Below, piece by piece: positions 1 to 9,453 of a DNA stretch of 62,139 bases. Within the stretch, counting starts at the first letter, position 1; every line of letters starts with the position of its first letter. The position numbers and the translations under genes were made by a program. The stretch lies in the NCBI GenBank assembly GCA_002387565.1, contig DGJT01000061.1:1-62139 (forward strand). The letters are read 5' to 3'. Origin of the DNA: Akkermansiaceae bacterium UBA4589 (GTDB taxonomy: Bacteria; Verrucomicrobiota; Verrucomicrobiia; Verrucomicrobiales; Akkermansiaceae). Under the pieces are notes generated by a model, which saw nothing but the letters and a program-made list of their open reading frames with translations, was not told the origin of the DNA and made no database searches.

Positions 1-1
1 A

Positions 2-76
2 GTACCAGGCATTCATTTCTACACTCTCAATCAGAGTGCTAATATTCTCCCTATCGTGAATAATCTTAAAAAATAA
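2..76 (+). CDS. metF: Methylenetetrahydrofolate reductase, C-terminal end (partial)
   Basis: An open frame enters from the left edge and stops with TAA at 74-76. The 24 visible residues include GIHFYTLN, which matches the conserved C-terminal strand of MetF (5,10-methylene-THF to 5-methyl-THF for methionine synthesis). It lies 3 nt before hom, so the two are probably co-transcribed; both feed aspartate-family and methionine metabolism. Only the tail is visible, so the call rests on one motif plus the neighbour. Confidence 0.7.
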   Translation, partial: VPGIHFYTLNQSANILPIVNNLKK

Positions 77-79
77 TCT

Positions 80-1396
80 ATGATGTCTAAAGTGATTAAT
101 ATTGGTCTTGCAGGTTTTGGCACTGTAGGTAGTGGTGTAGCTGAAATACTTGCTGAACAGCAATCCATGATTTCAGCTAAAATCCAGCAACCTTTTGAGT
201 TAAATATTGTTAAAATTTTAGTGCGTGATACTGCAAAAGCGCTCAAACACCCTCTCGTCAATGAATCTCAGCTCACCACTAATTGGGAAGATTTAATTCA
301 TGATGACAGTATCGATTGGGTGATTGAGCTCATCGGCGGTACGACTCATGCTTACACGCTCGTCAAAGCTGCTTTGGAGGCTAAAAAACCTGTAATTACA
401 GGCAATAAAGCTCTTATTTCAGAACATGGAGCAGAGTTGTTTGCTCTCTCTAAGACTCATCAAACACCTATTTATTTTGAAGCTGCCGTAGCTGGAGGCA
501 TTCCTATTATTACTAATTTACGTCAGACTTTAAGCTGCAACGAAATTAAGAGTATTACGGGTATTATTAACGGTACTTGTAATTATATTTTAGAGCAGAT
601 GTCTGTAGCAAAAATTAGCTATGAGCAAGCTCTCAAGCAAGCTCAAGATTTAGGCTATGCAGAGGCTGATCCTACTCTAGATGTGAATGGTTGGGATGCC
701 ACACACAAGGCTTTGATTATCTCTTGCCTCACTTATGGTTTCTACGTAGACCCCAAGCTCGTACATGTTGAGGGAATTGATACTATTCAAGCTACAGATT
801 TAGTCTTAGCTGAAACCTTAGGCTATTCATTGAAACTTATTTCAAAAATTAAGAAGCAAGATAATGGAGCAATCGAAATTCGCACACAGCCATCTCTAAT
901 TCCCAAGAGCTCTATTCTATCATCAGTTAATGGTGTTTTTAACGCTTTACTTGTAGATGGAAATTACCTTGGTGATAGTTTTTTCTATGGCCAAGGAGCT
1001 GGTAAATTCCCTACGGCTTCTTCGGTAGTGACTGATCTTATTACTTGTTACCAAGATCAAGCGACTGGAGAATTTAGAGGCTTTTTACCTTTTGTAAAAT
1101 CAGGTGAGATTGTTAAACCTGATCTAACTAAGAGCGCTTATTATGTACGCCTTAATGTGATTGATCGAGCAGGCGTCATGGCGAAAGTCACTCAAAGTTT
1201 AGCTAATTCAGATATTAGTCTCTCTGGTACACATTCACCTATTGACCCTAGCAACCCTGACGCAGAGTTCACCACTATGGTTCTGCTGGTACATACCTGT
1301 GAGTATGGCAAACTTAAATCAGCGTTAAGTACTCTACAAACAGAGGTAAAAGAGGTCACTCAAGCACCTGTTGTTTTGAGAATTGAGGATGTTTAA
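80..1396 (+). CDS. hom: Homoserine dehydrogenase
   Basis: This enzyme reduces aspartate semialdehyde to homoserine with NAD(P)H, the branch point to threonine and methionine. The 438 aa length is normal for the ACT-containing form. The N-terminus has the Rossmann motif GFGTVGSGV (about residues 13-21), then TGNKALIS with the conserved Lys, and a substrate-binding region around GIINGTCNYIL. A C-terminal ACT domain begins near residue 354 (YYVRLNVIDRAGVMAKV) and suggests threonine feedback control. Two tandem ATGs (80 and 83) are possible starts and no Shine-Dalgarno is visible. It follows metF directly and is convergent with rnd; the 34-nt gap between them holds only a short GC-rich inverted repeat. 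Confidence 0.95.
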   Translation: MMSKVINIGLAGFGTVGSGVAEILAEQQSMISAKIQQPFELNIVKILVRDTAKALKHPLVNESQLTTNWEDLIHDDSIDWVIELIGGTTHAYTLVKAALEAKKPVITGNKALISEHGAELFALSKTHQTPIYFEAAVAGGIPIITNLRQTLSCNEIKSITGIINGTCNYILEQMSVAKISYEQALKQAQDLGYAEADPTLDVNGWDATHKALIISCLTYGFYVDPKLVHVEGIDTIQATDLVLAETLGYSLKLISKIKKQDNGAIEIRTQPSLIPKSSILSSVNGVFNALLVDGNYLGDSFFYGQGAGKFPTASSVVTDLITCYQDQATGEFRGFLPFVKSGEIVKPDLTKSAYYVRLNVIDRAGVMAKVTQSLANSDISLSGTHSPIDPSNPDAEFTTMVLLVHTCEYGKLKSALSTLQTEVKEVTQAPVVLRIEDV

Positions 1397-1430
1397 CTGA
1401 GGCATTGTCCCCTCACTGGTTCATTAACTA

Positions 1431-2660
1431 TCAAGCTTTCTTCCTCGTGCTCTCAGCTGTGAGTACATTTTCACTGGCAACGTCCTGAATATCTGGTTTA
1501 ATCAGAATTGACTTAACCGTCACTGTAACTTTCTTGGCTTTTGGCTTAAGTGTTTTTTCCTTGGGCTCTGATTCTGGCAGAGCTTGACCTGGGTTTTCTT
1601 TGTCCATGCCTAGCACTTCGATTTGCCAGGGCATAAATAAATTATCTATAGTGTCAGTCTCTTTAATCCATGCTTCTATAGAGCTGCGTGAACCTAGAGT
1701 GCTTTCTTGAATATTTAGTTCAGCTGCTTTTTTACGCTTGGTTTCAATCCATGATTTGACGAGCTTGTCTTCCTCTTGGTTGAGGCGCACACGGGCATTT
1801 TTGATGACTTTTGGCCATTGATCTTTAGGTTGTTTCTTGGCTTTTTTGACAGCTTTATTAAAACCATCTACCCATTCCTTACGCCAGCGGTCATAAAGTT
1901 TTACTTTTTGGCCTTTGGCTAAAGCTTGCGCCCATTCTAGCATTTTGGCGTTACCTAGAATCTTAAATGGCGTTTTGTTGTCTGTAGCGGCTCTTTCCTC
2001 TCTCCAGCTACCAATTGCCTGTAAATAACACAAAGCTTCTTCTTTGAGCTTTTCCGAGCCTTTAATACGCCATTTATCTTTGTAGTCCGTTGCAGAAATG
2101 CCACCTTTTTTATTTTGTTCCCAATCACAGCTCTGCTCAAACCATTCCCAACGACCTAACTCTTTGAGTTGGGCGGTAAGTTTATCAGCGGCGGCTAGCA
2201 AATAGAGCACGTCTCCCTTGGCATACTCTAACATGCTTTCAGGCAAGGGTCTCTTGGTCCAGTCTGAGCGTTGCTCAGTCTTGTCTAGAGATTCACCTAG
2301 TAAATTATTTAAAACTTCCCCCAAACTAAGCTTCTCAAAACCTAAGAGTTTAGCCGCTATCTGAGTGTCATAAATCTTACCAGGGATACGGCCCCAATAA
2401 CGATGCATCAAAGTGAAATCATACTGAGCACCATGCATCCACACCGTTTGGGTATCTAAGTACTCAATTAGAGGGATAAGGTCATCCATGCTTAATGGAT
2501 CAATAATCTCTACATGCGCTTGATTCGCAAATTGAATAAGGCAAAGTTTTTCTTGATAATGATAGAAATTATCAGCCTCTAAATCGACAGCGCAACGTGT
2601 CTCGCCCTGTTCTTTGAGTTGCTCCAACCACTCTTGAAGCTGTTTATTAGTTTCAATCAT
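1431..2660 (-). CDS. rnd: Ribonuclease D (3'-5' exonuclease with HRDC domain)
   Basis: A DEDD-family exoribonuclease that trims 3' ends of tRNA precursors and other small RNAs. Exo I is seen as VDLEAD near residue 25, Exo II around HGAQYDF, and Exo III as YAKGDVLYL near residue 146-154, which supplies the Tyr and Asp of the DEDDy type. An HRDC-like helical region follows (about 210-300). The last ~60 residues are a Lys/Pro/Glu-rich low-complexity tail (KPKAKKVTVTVK) not part of RNase D. It sits 5 nt after rho, whose N-terminus carries a very similar Lys-rich stretch. Length (409 aa) slightly exceeds the usual ~380. Confidence 0.88.
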   Translation of the reverse strand: MIETNKQLQEWLEQLKEQGETRCAVDLEADNFYHYQEKLCLIQFANQAHVEIIDPLSMDDLIPLIEYLDTQTVWMHGAQYDFTLMHRYWGRIPGKIYDTQIAAKLLGFEKLSLGEVLNNLLGESLDKTEQRSDWTKRPLPESMLEYAKGDVLYLLAAADKLTAQLKELGRWEWFEQSCDWEQNKKGGISATDYKDKWRIKGSEKLKEEALCYLQAIGSWREERAATDNKTPFKILGNAKMLEWAQALAKGQKVKLYDRWRKEWVDGFNKAVKKAKKQPKDQWPKVIKNARVRLNQEEDKLVKSWIETKRKKAAELNIQESTLGSRSSIEAWIKETDTIDNLFMPWQIEVLGMDKENPGQALPESEPKEKTLKPKAKKVTVTVKSILIKPDIQDVASENVLTAESTRKKA

Positions 2661-2665
2661 GTGAA

Positions 2666-4249
2666 TTAGTCACTCAATCCTGCCAAGAGTAATTCGGCAT
2701 TGTTTTGAGTATTTTTAATATTTTTTTGCAAAACTTCTATAGCCTCAACTGTAGGAAGCTTACTTAGCTTACGTTTAATTTCACAAATTTTGGCAAACTC
2801 ATCTGGATGGTAAAGTCTATCATCATTACGTGTACCACTCTGAGGAAGATTAATAGCAGGGTAAATACGACGCTCTGAAAGCTCTCTATCGAGTCTAACC
2901 TCCATGTTGCCTGTTCCTTTGAACTCTTCAAAAATAACATCATCCATACGACTCTCTGTTTCAACGAGCGCTGTAGCAAGAATAGTCAAACTACCCCCAC
3001 CCTCAACATTACGTGCAGAGCCAAAAAATTTACGGGCTAATTGTAACGCTTGACCGCTAACACCCCCTGTACCTATAGGGCCTGAGGATTCAGCTTGATT
3101 ATACGCACGAGCTAAACGAGTGAGTGAGTCTAATAAAATGACCACATCCTTGCCGTGTTCAACGAGGACTTTGGCGCGCTCTAGCACCATTTTGGCTAAT
3201 TTAATATGCTGTTTAACTGGCTCATCAAATGTCGAAGCAAATACCTGAGCATGATGAGCGGCTTCAAAATTAAAGGTATCTTCAAAATCACTCACTTCTT
3301 CAGGGCGCTCATCGAGCAACAGTACCATTAACTCTACTTCTTCGTGGTTAATAGCAATTGCCTTAGCAATACTTTTAAGTAACATGGTTTTCCCTGCTCT
3401 TGGAGGAGCTACAATTAAACCACGTTGTCCTTTACCTAAAGGTGCAACAATATCTAAGATACGTCCACTACTTGAAGCCTCTTTGCCATCAAATAGAAAA
3501 CGCTCGTTAGGAAACATAGCGGTCAATTTATCAAAAGCATGCACTCTTTCTTCCTTGCTGACTTCTTTGTCGTCAACACTAAGGATTTCGGTTACATATA
3601 AAGATTTACTTCTGTCATCTGGAGCTTTGACTCTAGCTCTTAATTTATCACCTGTGTGCAAGCGCAATACTCGTATGCTCTTGAGTGACACATAAAAGTC
3701 GTAGTACTGAGGTTTAAAATTAACCTTGGCATCGCGCAACATCCCAAAAGCATCTCTACTACCTTTTTCTAAAATACCATCAGCATATAATGTAGCTCCT
3801 TCATGAGCATAATAAAATAATAACTCATAAACGAGTTTATCTTTTTTGTATTGAGGAGGATAATCGACTTGGTGCTTTTTAAGCTCTTTTTGTAACTCTG
3901 CTCGACTCATTGACTGAATAACCGAAACCTCTATTTCGACATCCAACATCGTTTTAGGTTTTTCTGGCTCTACAGGTGCAACCGGAGCTTCACTGTCGAT
4001 TGTTAAATTATCTTCTTTTGCTGCATCTGTTGTTTGGTCTTCTGATTCTTTTTCTATAGTTTCATCAGTTACAAGCTTATCAACTTTAGGCTCAGCTTTC
4101 TTGGCCTTCGGTTTTTTAACTGTCACTTTTTTAGTAGCTTTTTTACTTGCTGGGGCAGATGGACTTAAGTCCGAACTTGGGCTCCATTCTTCAACTAAAG
4201 GTAACTCTTGAGCAGCATCGTTCTGCTCTGAATTTAATTCACTATGCAT
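2666..4249 (-). CDS. rho: Transcription termination factor Rho with low-complexity N-terminal extension
   Basis: A hexameric RNA-dependent ATPase/helicase that terminates transcription. Residues 1-105 are a charged, disordered-looking extension rich in Lys, Glu, Ala and Pro (KKATKKVTVKKPKAKK near 36-51). A Rho_N helical region follows at about 113-150, then the RNA-binding OB fold (about 155-230) and the RecA-like ATPase with Walker A APPRAGKT (281-288) and Walker B LLLDERPEEV. The Walker A has Arg284 where E. coli has Lys. At 527 aa it is about 100 aa longer than E. coli Rho. Its start overlaps the coaE stop by 8 nt and rnd follows 5 nt later, so coaE-rho-rnd look like one operon. Confidence 0.97.
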   Translation of the reverse strand: MHSELNSEQNDAAQELPLVEEWSPSSDLSPSAPASKKATKKVTVKKPKAKKAEPKVDKLVTDETIEKESEDQTTDAAKEDNLTIDSEAPVAPVEPEKPKTMLDVEIEVSVIQSMSRAELQKELKKHQVDYPPQYKKDKLVYELLFYYAHEGATLYADGILEKGSRDAFGMLRDAKVNFKPQYYDFYVSLKSIRVLRLHTGDKLRARVKAPDDRSKSLYVTEILSVDDKEVSKEERVHAFDKLTAMFPNERFLFDGKEASSSGRILDIVAPLGKGQRGLIVAPPRAGKTMLLKSIAKAIAINHEEVELMVLLLDERPEEVSDFEDTFNFEAAHHAQVFASTFDEPVKQHIKLAKMVLERAKVLVEHGKDVVILLDSLTRLARAYNQAESSGPIGTGGVSGQALQLARKFFGSARNVEGGGSLTILATALVETESRMDDVIFEEFKGTGNMEVRLDRELSERRIYPAINLPQSGTRNDDRLYHPDEFAKICEIKRKLSKLPTVEAIEVLQKNIKNTQNNAELLLAGLSD

Positions 4250-4874
4250 GATTAATAATAGTATCTATTTGTGTTTTTAAAAAAATTTCGCCTTGTACAT
4301 TCCAAATGAAATAATCAGCTTTACTTTGATTATATCTCCATGATCTTTGAGCTTGAAGATAAAAGTCAATCATTGATTGTTGCTCATCTTTAGCTTGAAT
4401 CCCTTTACTTGATAGTCTCTGCCTTAATCGCTGTATCTGTAAAGATGGTGGAATGCTTACAAGTATAACCTCGCCTTGATAAGGTGAGCTTTCTTGAGAG
4501 TGTAGAAGAGGTATTTCAGAGATAAAATAAGATTTATTTTTATCTTTTAGCCAAGCTTGATAGCTGTGAAGCCAAGCTCGTTCAACTTCTGGATGAAGTA
4601 TTGCCTCTAATGCTTTTTTTTTGCAAGGATTTTCTATGAGTTTTTTTAATAATAAAGCTTTTAACTCAACTGTGTCTTTAATCTGCCGCTCTAAATCAAA
4701 CGCTATTTTTATTTGCTGTTGTATAGCCTCTTGGCTCCATAGTTCTTGAACACATTTATCTGCATCAAAAACTTCTGATTGAGCTAATTTTTCATAGAGC
4801 ACCTGAGCTACAGAGCTTTTACCTGTAGCTATTTCTCCTGTGACAATAAAAGATTGTTTAGGATATAAAGTCAT
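4242..4874 (-). CDS. coaE: Dephospho-CoA kinase
   Basis: Catalyses the last step of CoA synthesis, ATP-dependent 3'-phosphorylation of dephospho-CoA. The P-loop GEIATGKSS is at residues 13-21, and the CoaE lid pattern RLRQRL and a HPEVE motif follow; 210 aa is normal. The frame stays open to an ATG at 4901, but that start would place the first codons inside a strong terminator hairpin (4886-4922). The ATG at 4874 is preferred because it puts the P-loop at the usual distance from the N-terminus. It overlaps rho by 8 nt and probably leads the coaE-rho-rnd operon. The call is by motif; divergence is high in the C-terminal half. Confidence 0.82.
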   Translation of the reverse strand: MTLYPKQSFIVTGEIATGKSSVAQVLYEKLAQSEVFDADKCVQELWSQEAIQQQIKIAFDLERQIKDTVELKALLLKKLIENPCKKKALEAILHPEVERAWLHSYQAWLKDKNKSYFISEIPLLHSQESSPYQGEVILVSIPPSLQIQRLRQRLSSKGIQAKDEQQSMIDFYLQAQRSWRYNQSKADYFIWNVQGEIFLKTQIDTIINHA

Positions 4875-4885
4875 AAAGTTAAAAT

Positions 4886-4922
4886 AAAAAAGCATGGTCA
4901 TAAACTATAACCATGCTTTTTT
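4886..4922 (-). terminator. Rho-independent terminator of the Amuc_1098-like operon
   Basis: On the minus strand, A-rich DNA is followed by GCATGGTTATAG, a short loop and a matching arm with one mismatch ending CCATGC, then TTTTTT. It lies 19 nt past the secretin stop and just before coaE, separating the two transcription units. Confidence 0.85.
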
Positions 4923-4941
4923 TATCATTAATAAATATTCA

Positions 4942-7359
4942 TTACTGAGGCACAAGAGACTCTGGCATAAGAGCTTCTTCTACTCCTGGATTCAACTTAT
5001 TAACAGCTTCGCCACTGGCATCTACTACTCTTGCTGTGACAAAAATAACTAAATTGCTGCGATCTTGACTATCTATTTGTGATTGAAATAAGCGGCCAAT
5101 AAAAGGAAGATCTCCTAAAATGGGAACTTTATCCTCAATAGTTATACGTTCTTCTTTAATGAGTCCACCTACAGCAACAGTGTTGCCATCATACAAAGTA
5201 AGCTGAGTTTCAATCTTTCTTCTTGAAAATACAGGTTGCTCAATAGAGTTCGCAGTAATTTCAATTTGTTGCCCATCTGCAATACCATCACCATTAGTAT
5301 CTGCATCAGAGTCATAACCGTTAATTGGACTACCATAATTAATAAAGCCATCAAATTCAACAATCGTTGGTTTAAAGTCCAGACTAATAGTTTGATTATT
5401 GGCGCCTAGATTAGGAGTTACTCTCAAAGAAACACCTAAATTTTCAATTTCAAAGTCAGTCGGATTGGCAGGTGCTACTGGAGAAATAGTGGAAGCCGTT
5501 ATTTCAGTAGGAATTTGAGGCGCTTCATAACTAGTAGGGTAACGCATTTCATCAACGACTTCAATTAGGGCTTCTTGGTTATTTTTAGCCATTACGCTAG
5601 GAGCAATGAGAATATCCACACCTTTTTTTTGTGATAAACCACGCATGACAAGCTCTAATTGACTACCATTAAGAAAATCATTATCTAAAAATGATAATAC
5701 TCCAGGAGCTACAGAGTCAACATTTTGACCTGATAACCTTTGAGCATTACCGACAATTGAACTTAGAGCAGTACTAGAAATTGCGCCTGAACCTGAACGC
5801 AGACCTGAAGTAACTATACCATCAGTGGATCCAGCAGTGAAATCTGAAGTTAAACGCTCTAACCCTGAACCCGTTGTGCCTCCTGTAATACCTCTATTAT
5901 TAGAGTCTGCTAAATTCCAATCAAAGCTAAGCTCATCTAAATCATTTTGGTTAATTTCCATGAACTTACTGACAATTCTCACTGCAGTATTAGTTTTAAG
6001 CTTAATCTCGTTAATAATACTTTCAAGTAAATCAATGTTTTCCTGAGTATTGCTGACAATGAGCTTATTTCCAACTAGAGAAGCTGATGCATTATCAGTA
6101 AACTTAATACCTCGACCTTGCAGTAACTCTTGAATACTTGCATTTGCACTCGTGCCGCCACCCGCAGCAGGTGCTGGAGCAAATGGATCATTTGGAGCTA
6201 AGGTACTATTAGTAGAAGATGAATCACTTAGTGCCGTTTTAAAATCGGGTGGTACTAAAAAAGTACGTTGTCTTAAAACACCATTACCGTCCCCCTTTGG
6301 GAAAAGCACAACAGCAAATTCTTCAGCCTTGAAACCTAGGTCTAACTTACTACAAACAGATTCTAATATATATCTGAGTGGCACACTATTAAGTGATATT
6401 TTGTCAATGCGTCTGGCTGCAATAGGGTTAGTGACATCTCCGTTATCTCTTACAACAAAGTTCAATCCTCTATTTGCTGTATTAGTTCGAGTATCATACT
6501 CTTTTGATAATTGGCGTATTTGCTCAATAGCTTCGTATAAATTCATATCTTCAAGGTCAATTGAAGGGATAATAATATCATCTAAAGCTTTTGAAGTTAT
6601 TTCGGCTCCATTATCATTATCTACTAAAGTGCCTTGCAGTTGAGTCGCTCTTAATGAAGTTACTGAAATAGGCTTTTCCCATTGAGCTGCAATTTGGTTT
6701 AAGTAGCTAGCACGACTCTCTTGATAAGCTGTTTCATAGTAACCTGCTTTTTCTTGCTCAACTTTAGTCATCCCCATGCGTGCTGCTTTATTGTAAGGAT
6801 CTAAAATTAGAATTTTTTCATACTCTAGAGAAGCCTTATCAAATAAACCTGCATCATAATAACCTTCTGCAACATAAAGTAATTGATTCACTTGCTCGCG
6901 CTTTGCTAAATAAGCTTGATCAACTGCCTTATTGGTTCTTATGGGATCATTAATATATTCAGTCAACTTTTGTGCTTTTTTGTTATTTTCATCTTCTGAC
7001 TCTATCTCAGAAAGAATTTCTAAAGCTTCTTGGTGACGCCCTTGTTTGTAATAATCTTTAGCTAAATCATATCTAGCCTGTTGTAGATCTTTACGAATAG
7101 AGCCTCTTAAGTCTTGGGTAAGTGGAGCATTAGGAATTCGGCCTAATGCTTGTCTATAAATAGAGATAGCTTGGTCATAATTGTTTTTACTATATTCAAC
7201 TTTAGCTTGCTCATAGAGAACAGTTCCTTCTTGTAACCGTAAATTCCTAGCTTGAATTTCTTGTGATAAGATGGGATCCGTCACTACTGGTTCACTTTGA
7301 GCCAAACTTAACGCCAAGCTACTAGCTCCTAGCAAAGTAATAAAATAATGTGATTTCAT
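4942..7359 (-). CDS. TPR-secretin, Amuc_1098-like outer-membrane channel
   Basis: Predicted outer-membrane secretin of a type IV pilus-like system. It has an N-terminal signal peptide (about 1-20, ending near LSLAQS), then TPR-like helical repeats (about 40-215, for example YEQAKVEYSKNNYDQAISIYRQAL), N-domains with short secretin and TonB-like folds (about 265-460), and a secretin core (about 560-785) with VAVGGLIKEE and VPILGDLPFIGRLF near the end. A Pro/Ala/Gly/Ser-rich linker sits at about 385-405. The TPR-plus-secretin design and gene order match Akkermansia Amuc_1098, which is a family comparison from memory. It is the last gene of a five-gene minus-strand operon and is followed by a terminator. 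Confidence 0.9.
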   Translation of the reverse strand: MKSHYFITLLGASSLALSLAQSEPVVTDPILSQEIQARNLRLQEGTVLYEQAKVEYSKNNYDQAISIYRQALGRIPNAPLTQDLRGSIRKDLQQARYDLAKDYYKQGRHQEALEILSEIESEDENNKKAQKLTEYINDPIRTNKAVDQAYLAKREQVNQLLYVAEGYYDAGLFDKASLEYEKILILDPYNKAARMGMTKVEQEKAGYYETAYQESRASYLNQIAAQWEKPISVTSLRATQLQGTLVDNDNGAEITSKALDDIIIPSIDLEDMNLYEAIEQIRQLSKEYDTRTNTANRGLNFVVRDNGDVTNPIAARRIDKISLNSVPLRYILESVCSKLDLGFKAEEFAVVLFPKGDGNGVLRQRTFLVPPDFKTALSDSSSTNSTLAPNDPFAPAPAAGGGTSANASIQELLQGRGIKFTDNASASLVGNKLIVSNTQENIDLLESIINEIKLKTNTAVRIVSKFMEINQNDLDELSFDWNLADSNNRGITGGTTGSGLERLTSDFTAGSTDGIVTSGLRSGSGAISSTALSSIVGNAQRLSGQNVDSVAPGVLSFLDNDFLNGSQLELVMRGLSQKKGVDILIAPSVMAKNNQEALIEVVDEMRYPTSYEAPQIPTEITASTISPVAPANPTDFEIENLGVSLRVTPNLGANNQTISLDFKPTIVEFDGFINYGSPINGYDSDADTNGDGIADGQQIEITANSIEQPVFSRRKIETQLTLYDGNTVAVGGLIKEERITIEDKVPILGDLPFIGRLFQSQIDSQDRSNLVIFVTARVVDASGEAVNKLNPGVEEALMPESLVPQ

Positions 7360-7397
7360 ATTAATAGTTTGATAAAACTTAAATTGATTAAAAAAAA

Positions 7398-8465
7398 TTA
7401 CAATGTAATTCTTTTGATTTTTTGCTCTCCTGATTCCAGCCAGCCGACTTCTAACTCATAAAAACCTAAATCCGAATTAAAAGTTAAATCTGTAACTTTA
7501 TAGTTAACTTTTTTAGATTCTGTATTAAAAGGTAAAGTAAACTCATCATTGACTTTAACTGTAATTGTGTTGCTTTCTTGATTCAATGCATTAAGCCTGA
7601 CTTCTGCAGTGAGGTCTTCAAATTGGTATTGCTTTAGTAGTTCTGGATCTCGAGGTAAAGTTCTGGGAACTTGATACGTAATCCCTTGAGCAAAAGGACT
7701 TAAATCTTGAATAGTTGCCATTTGAGTTTTGGTAGTTTGACCTGGTCTAGTTTCAACTTCAACACCTTCTTGGATGTCTAGCAATTTAAATCTTTTTAGA
7801 TTAATTTCACCTTGATTAAAGAAATCTTCTCCAGCAGCAATCCCTGATCTAGTTCTATTTAAAACTTTTCCTTCAATATCCATGTAACTAAACCATGCTT
7901 TACCAGCTGCATAACTTGAAAACTTTAATTGCCATGGCAAGACATTAACTTGAACAAGTTCAAGTTTAGCAATCAGTTCTGGAAATGATTGATCACTATT
8001 AGGGTCTGTTCCTCCCTGATACTCTTCTATATTAGAGAAGCCATCCGCATCTGTATCTTGTTCTAAAATAGTGTCTAACTTCCAATTTAGCTCATGCTGA
8101 ACAAACCATGAATTTTCAACTGGAGGGTGTATAGTATCTGCTTTGGCAAAATCAATCACGCCTTCTGCCCCCTGTTTTAGATATAATGGCACACTCACTA
8201 AAAAATCTACTTGTCGCCCAGCACCTGTCATTGCCGACACCCATTGTACATCTTTTGAAAAATAATTTTCAAAATTTTCTAAATATTTGTAAGCTTCTGG
8301 CTGCCAAGTAGAGAGATTTTTATTTTTACTTGAAGCTGATGCAAACTCTTTATCACCTTCATATAAACTAGGCACAAAAATTATAGCAAATGCTAATAAC
8401 AATACAGCAAGAATAACACCTATAATATCTATAATATTAATTTTTATTTTTTTTGTTAAGCTCAT
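7398..8465 (-). CDS. Amuc_1099-like inner-membrane anchored protein with Ca-binding-like repeat
   Basis: A 355 aa protein with a short basic N-terminus, one membrane helix (about 11-31) and a periplasmic remainder. Residues 137-155 (DTDADGF then GGTDPNSD) form a thrombospondin type 3/EF-hand-like Asp-rich loop that could bind calcium. The C-terminal half is beta-rich and carries no recognised enzyme motif. It lies between the PilO-like gene (4-nt gap) and the secretin (38-nt gap), the place of Amuc_1099 in Akkermansia. A PilP-like role linking inner-membrane parts to the secretin is inference from position and topology. Confidence 0.75.
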   Translation of the reverse strand: MSLTKKIKINIIDIIGVILAVLLLAFAIIFVPSLYEGDKEFASASSKNKNLSTWQPEAYKYLENFENYFSKDVQWVSAMTGAGRQVDFLVSVPLYLKQGAEGVIDFAKADTIHPPVENSWFVQHELNWKLDTILEQDTDADGFSNIEEYQGGTDPNSDQSFPELIAKLELVQVNVLPWQLKFSSYAAGKAWFSYMDIEGKVLNRTRSGIAAGEDFFNQGEINLKRFKLLDIQEGVEVETRPGQTTKTQMATIQDLSPFAQGITYQVPRTLPRDPELLKQYQFEDLTAEVRLNALNQESNTITVKVNDEFTLPFNTESKKVNYKVTDLTFNSDLGFYELEVGWLESGEQKIKRITL

Positions 8466-8469
8466 ATTT

Positions 8470-9444
8470 TTAACCTTCTCTTAATAAAACAACTTCCAAA
8501 ACTAACCCTACTAAAACTTCTTCTTTCCCAAGAATCTGTTTGAAAATTTCTCTAGACTGAATAACTTTAGCTTCTTGCGCAGACTCTTCATTCGAGCTCG
8601 TAGAAGAACCAAATAAAGCAGCTAGATCAAATGATGAACTACGAGTTTTATTCAAAGATTTTTGCGCAGGATCTTTAAACTCTATTAAGCTTAAATCAAC
8701 TGGCAGTAATTTTGAATTTTTTAAGCTCAACGATTTAATAGAAAATAAATATTTAGATGTATTAACTAAATCATTTAAAGAGGCTCTAATTGAGCTCTCA
8801 CTACCAGTAAACACAAGCTCAATTTCTAAATTTTCTATAAGATTAGCATCTTCCGCTACATTTCGTCCAGCATTTCGTCCTCTATTGACAAGCGCTCTAG
8901 GTTTATCTTCTTCCACACTAAGCGGCTTTCTCACTATATTACGCAACCCTGTAACTTCATTTTTTGCTAAAAGTCTCAATATATAAGTAATTGCTTCTAG
9001 CTCGTAATTAAGCATATTGATTGCTTTATTAGGCACGGGGTTACTCACATAAGTTTCAAAACCTAAGTTACACTCTTCAGGCCAAAAAATACCTTTTTGA
9101 TTGTAGGTGTTTTTTAATGCTTTTTCTGTTTTTGTTCTTTTAGCAGAGAAAGCACCTGAACTCATAATAGGAGTCCCCACTAGAGTAGTTTCAATTTTAG
9201 GTAAAAAACCTTGATATCTTTCTAGTTGCCTTTCCCAGGCCATGGTAGCTCCTTCTAAAATCTTTATATTAGCGACGCTCGGGTATGGCTTTATTAATTC
9301 TTTCTGTTTGAGTTCACTTACCAATGGAGTCAAATTATCAGTTTTTTCTTGAATTTCAAGATTCTGAATGACAAGAAATACAACTAATGCAAGAGCAATA
9401 ACTGTGACAATGAGAGCGAGTCCTTTTTGCTTTAAAAATTCCAT
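8470..9444 (-). CDS. PilO-like protein, Amuc_1100 homologue
   Basis: A bitopic inner-membrane protein of 324 aa: N-terminal helix at about 8-26, a coiled-coil-like segment (about 30-85) and a periplasmic alpha/beta domain. Landmarks match Amuc_1100 in order: a WPEEC segment near the middle, NMLNYELEAI and the motif GKEEVLVGLVLEVVLL at the C-terminus (Amuc_1100 has GKEQVFVQVSLNLV at the same place). Amuc_1100 is the Akkermansia pilus-associated protein reported to act on host TLR2; no such activity can be inferred here. The gene sits 9 nt after the PilM-PilN fusion in the same operon. Confidence 0.82.
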   Translation of the reverse strand: MEFLKQKGLALIVTVIALALVVFLVIQNLEIQEKTDNLTPLVSELKQKELIKPYPSVANIKILEGATMAWERQLERYQGFLPKIETTLVGTPIMSSGAFSAKRTKTEKALKNTYNQKGIFWPEECNLGFETYVSNPVPNKAINMLNYELEAITYILRLLAKNEVTGLRNIVRKPLSVEEDKPRALVNRGRNAGRNVAEDANLIENLEIELVFTGSESSIRASLNDLVNTSKYLFSIKSLSLKNSKLLPVDLSLIEFKDPAQKSLNKTRSSSFDLAALFGSSTSSNEESAQEAKVIQSREIFKQILGKEEVLVGLVLEVVLLREG

Positions 9445-9453
9445 AATTATTAA

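Noticed and set aside
1397..1430. Terminator between hom and rnd
   Set aside because: Only a 5-6 bp TGAGG/CCTCA pair with no T-run.
6152..6643. Long open frame on the plus strand opposite the secretin gene
   Set aside because: It has no recognisable motif or start context and runs antisense to a well-supported secretin; it follows from the codon usage of the minus-strand gene.
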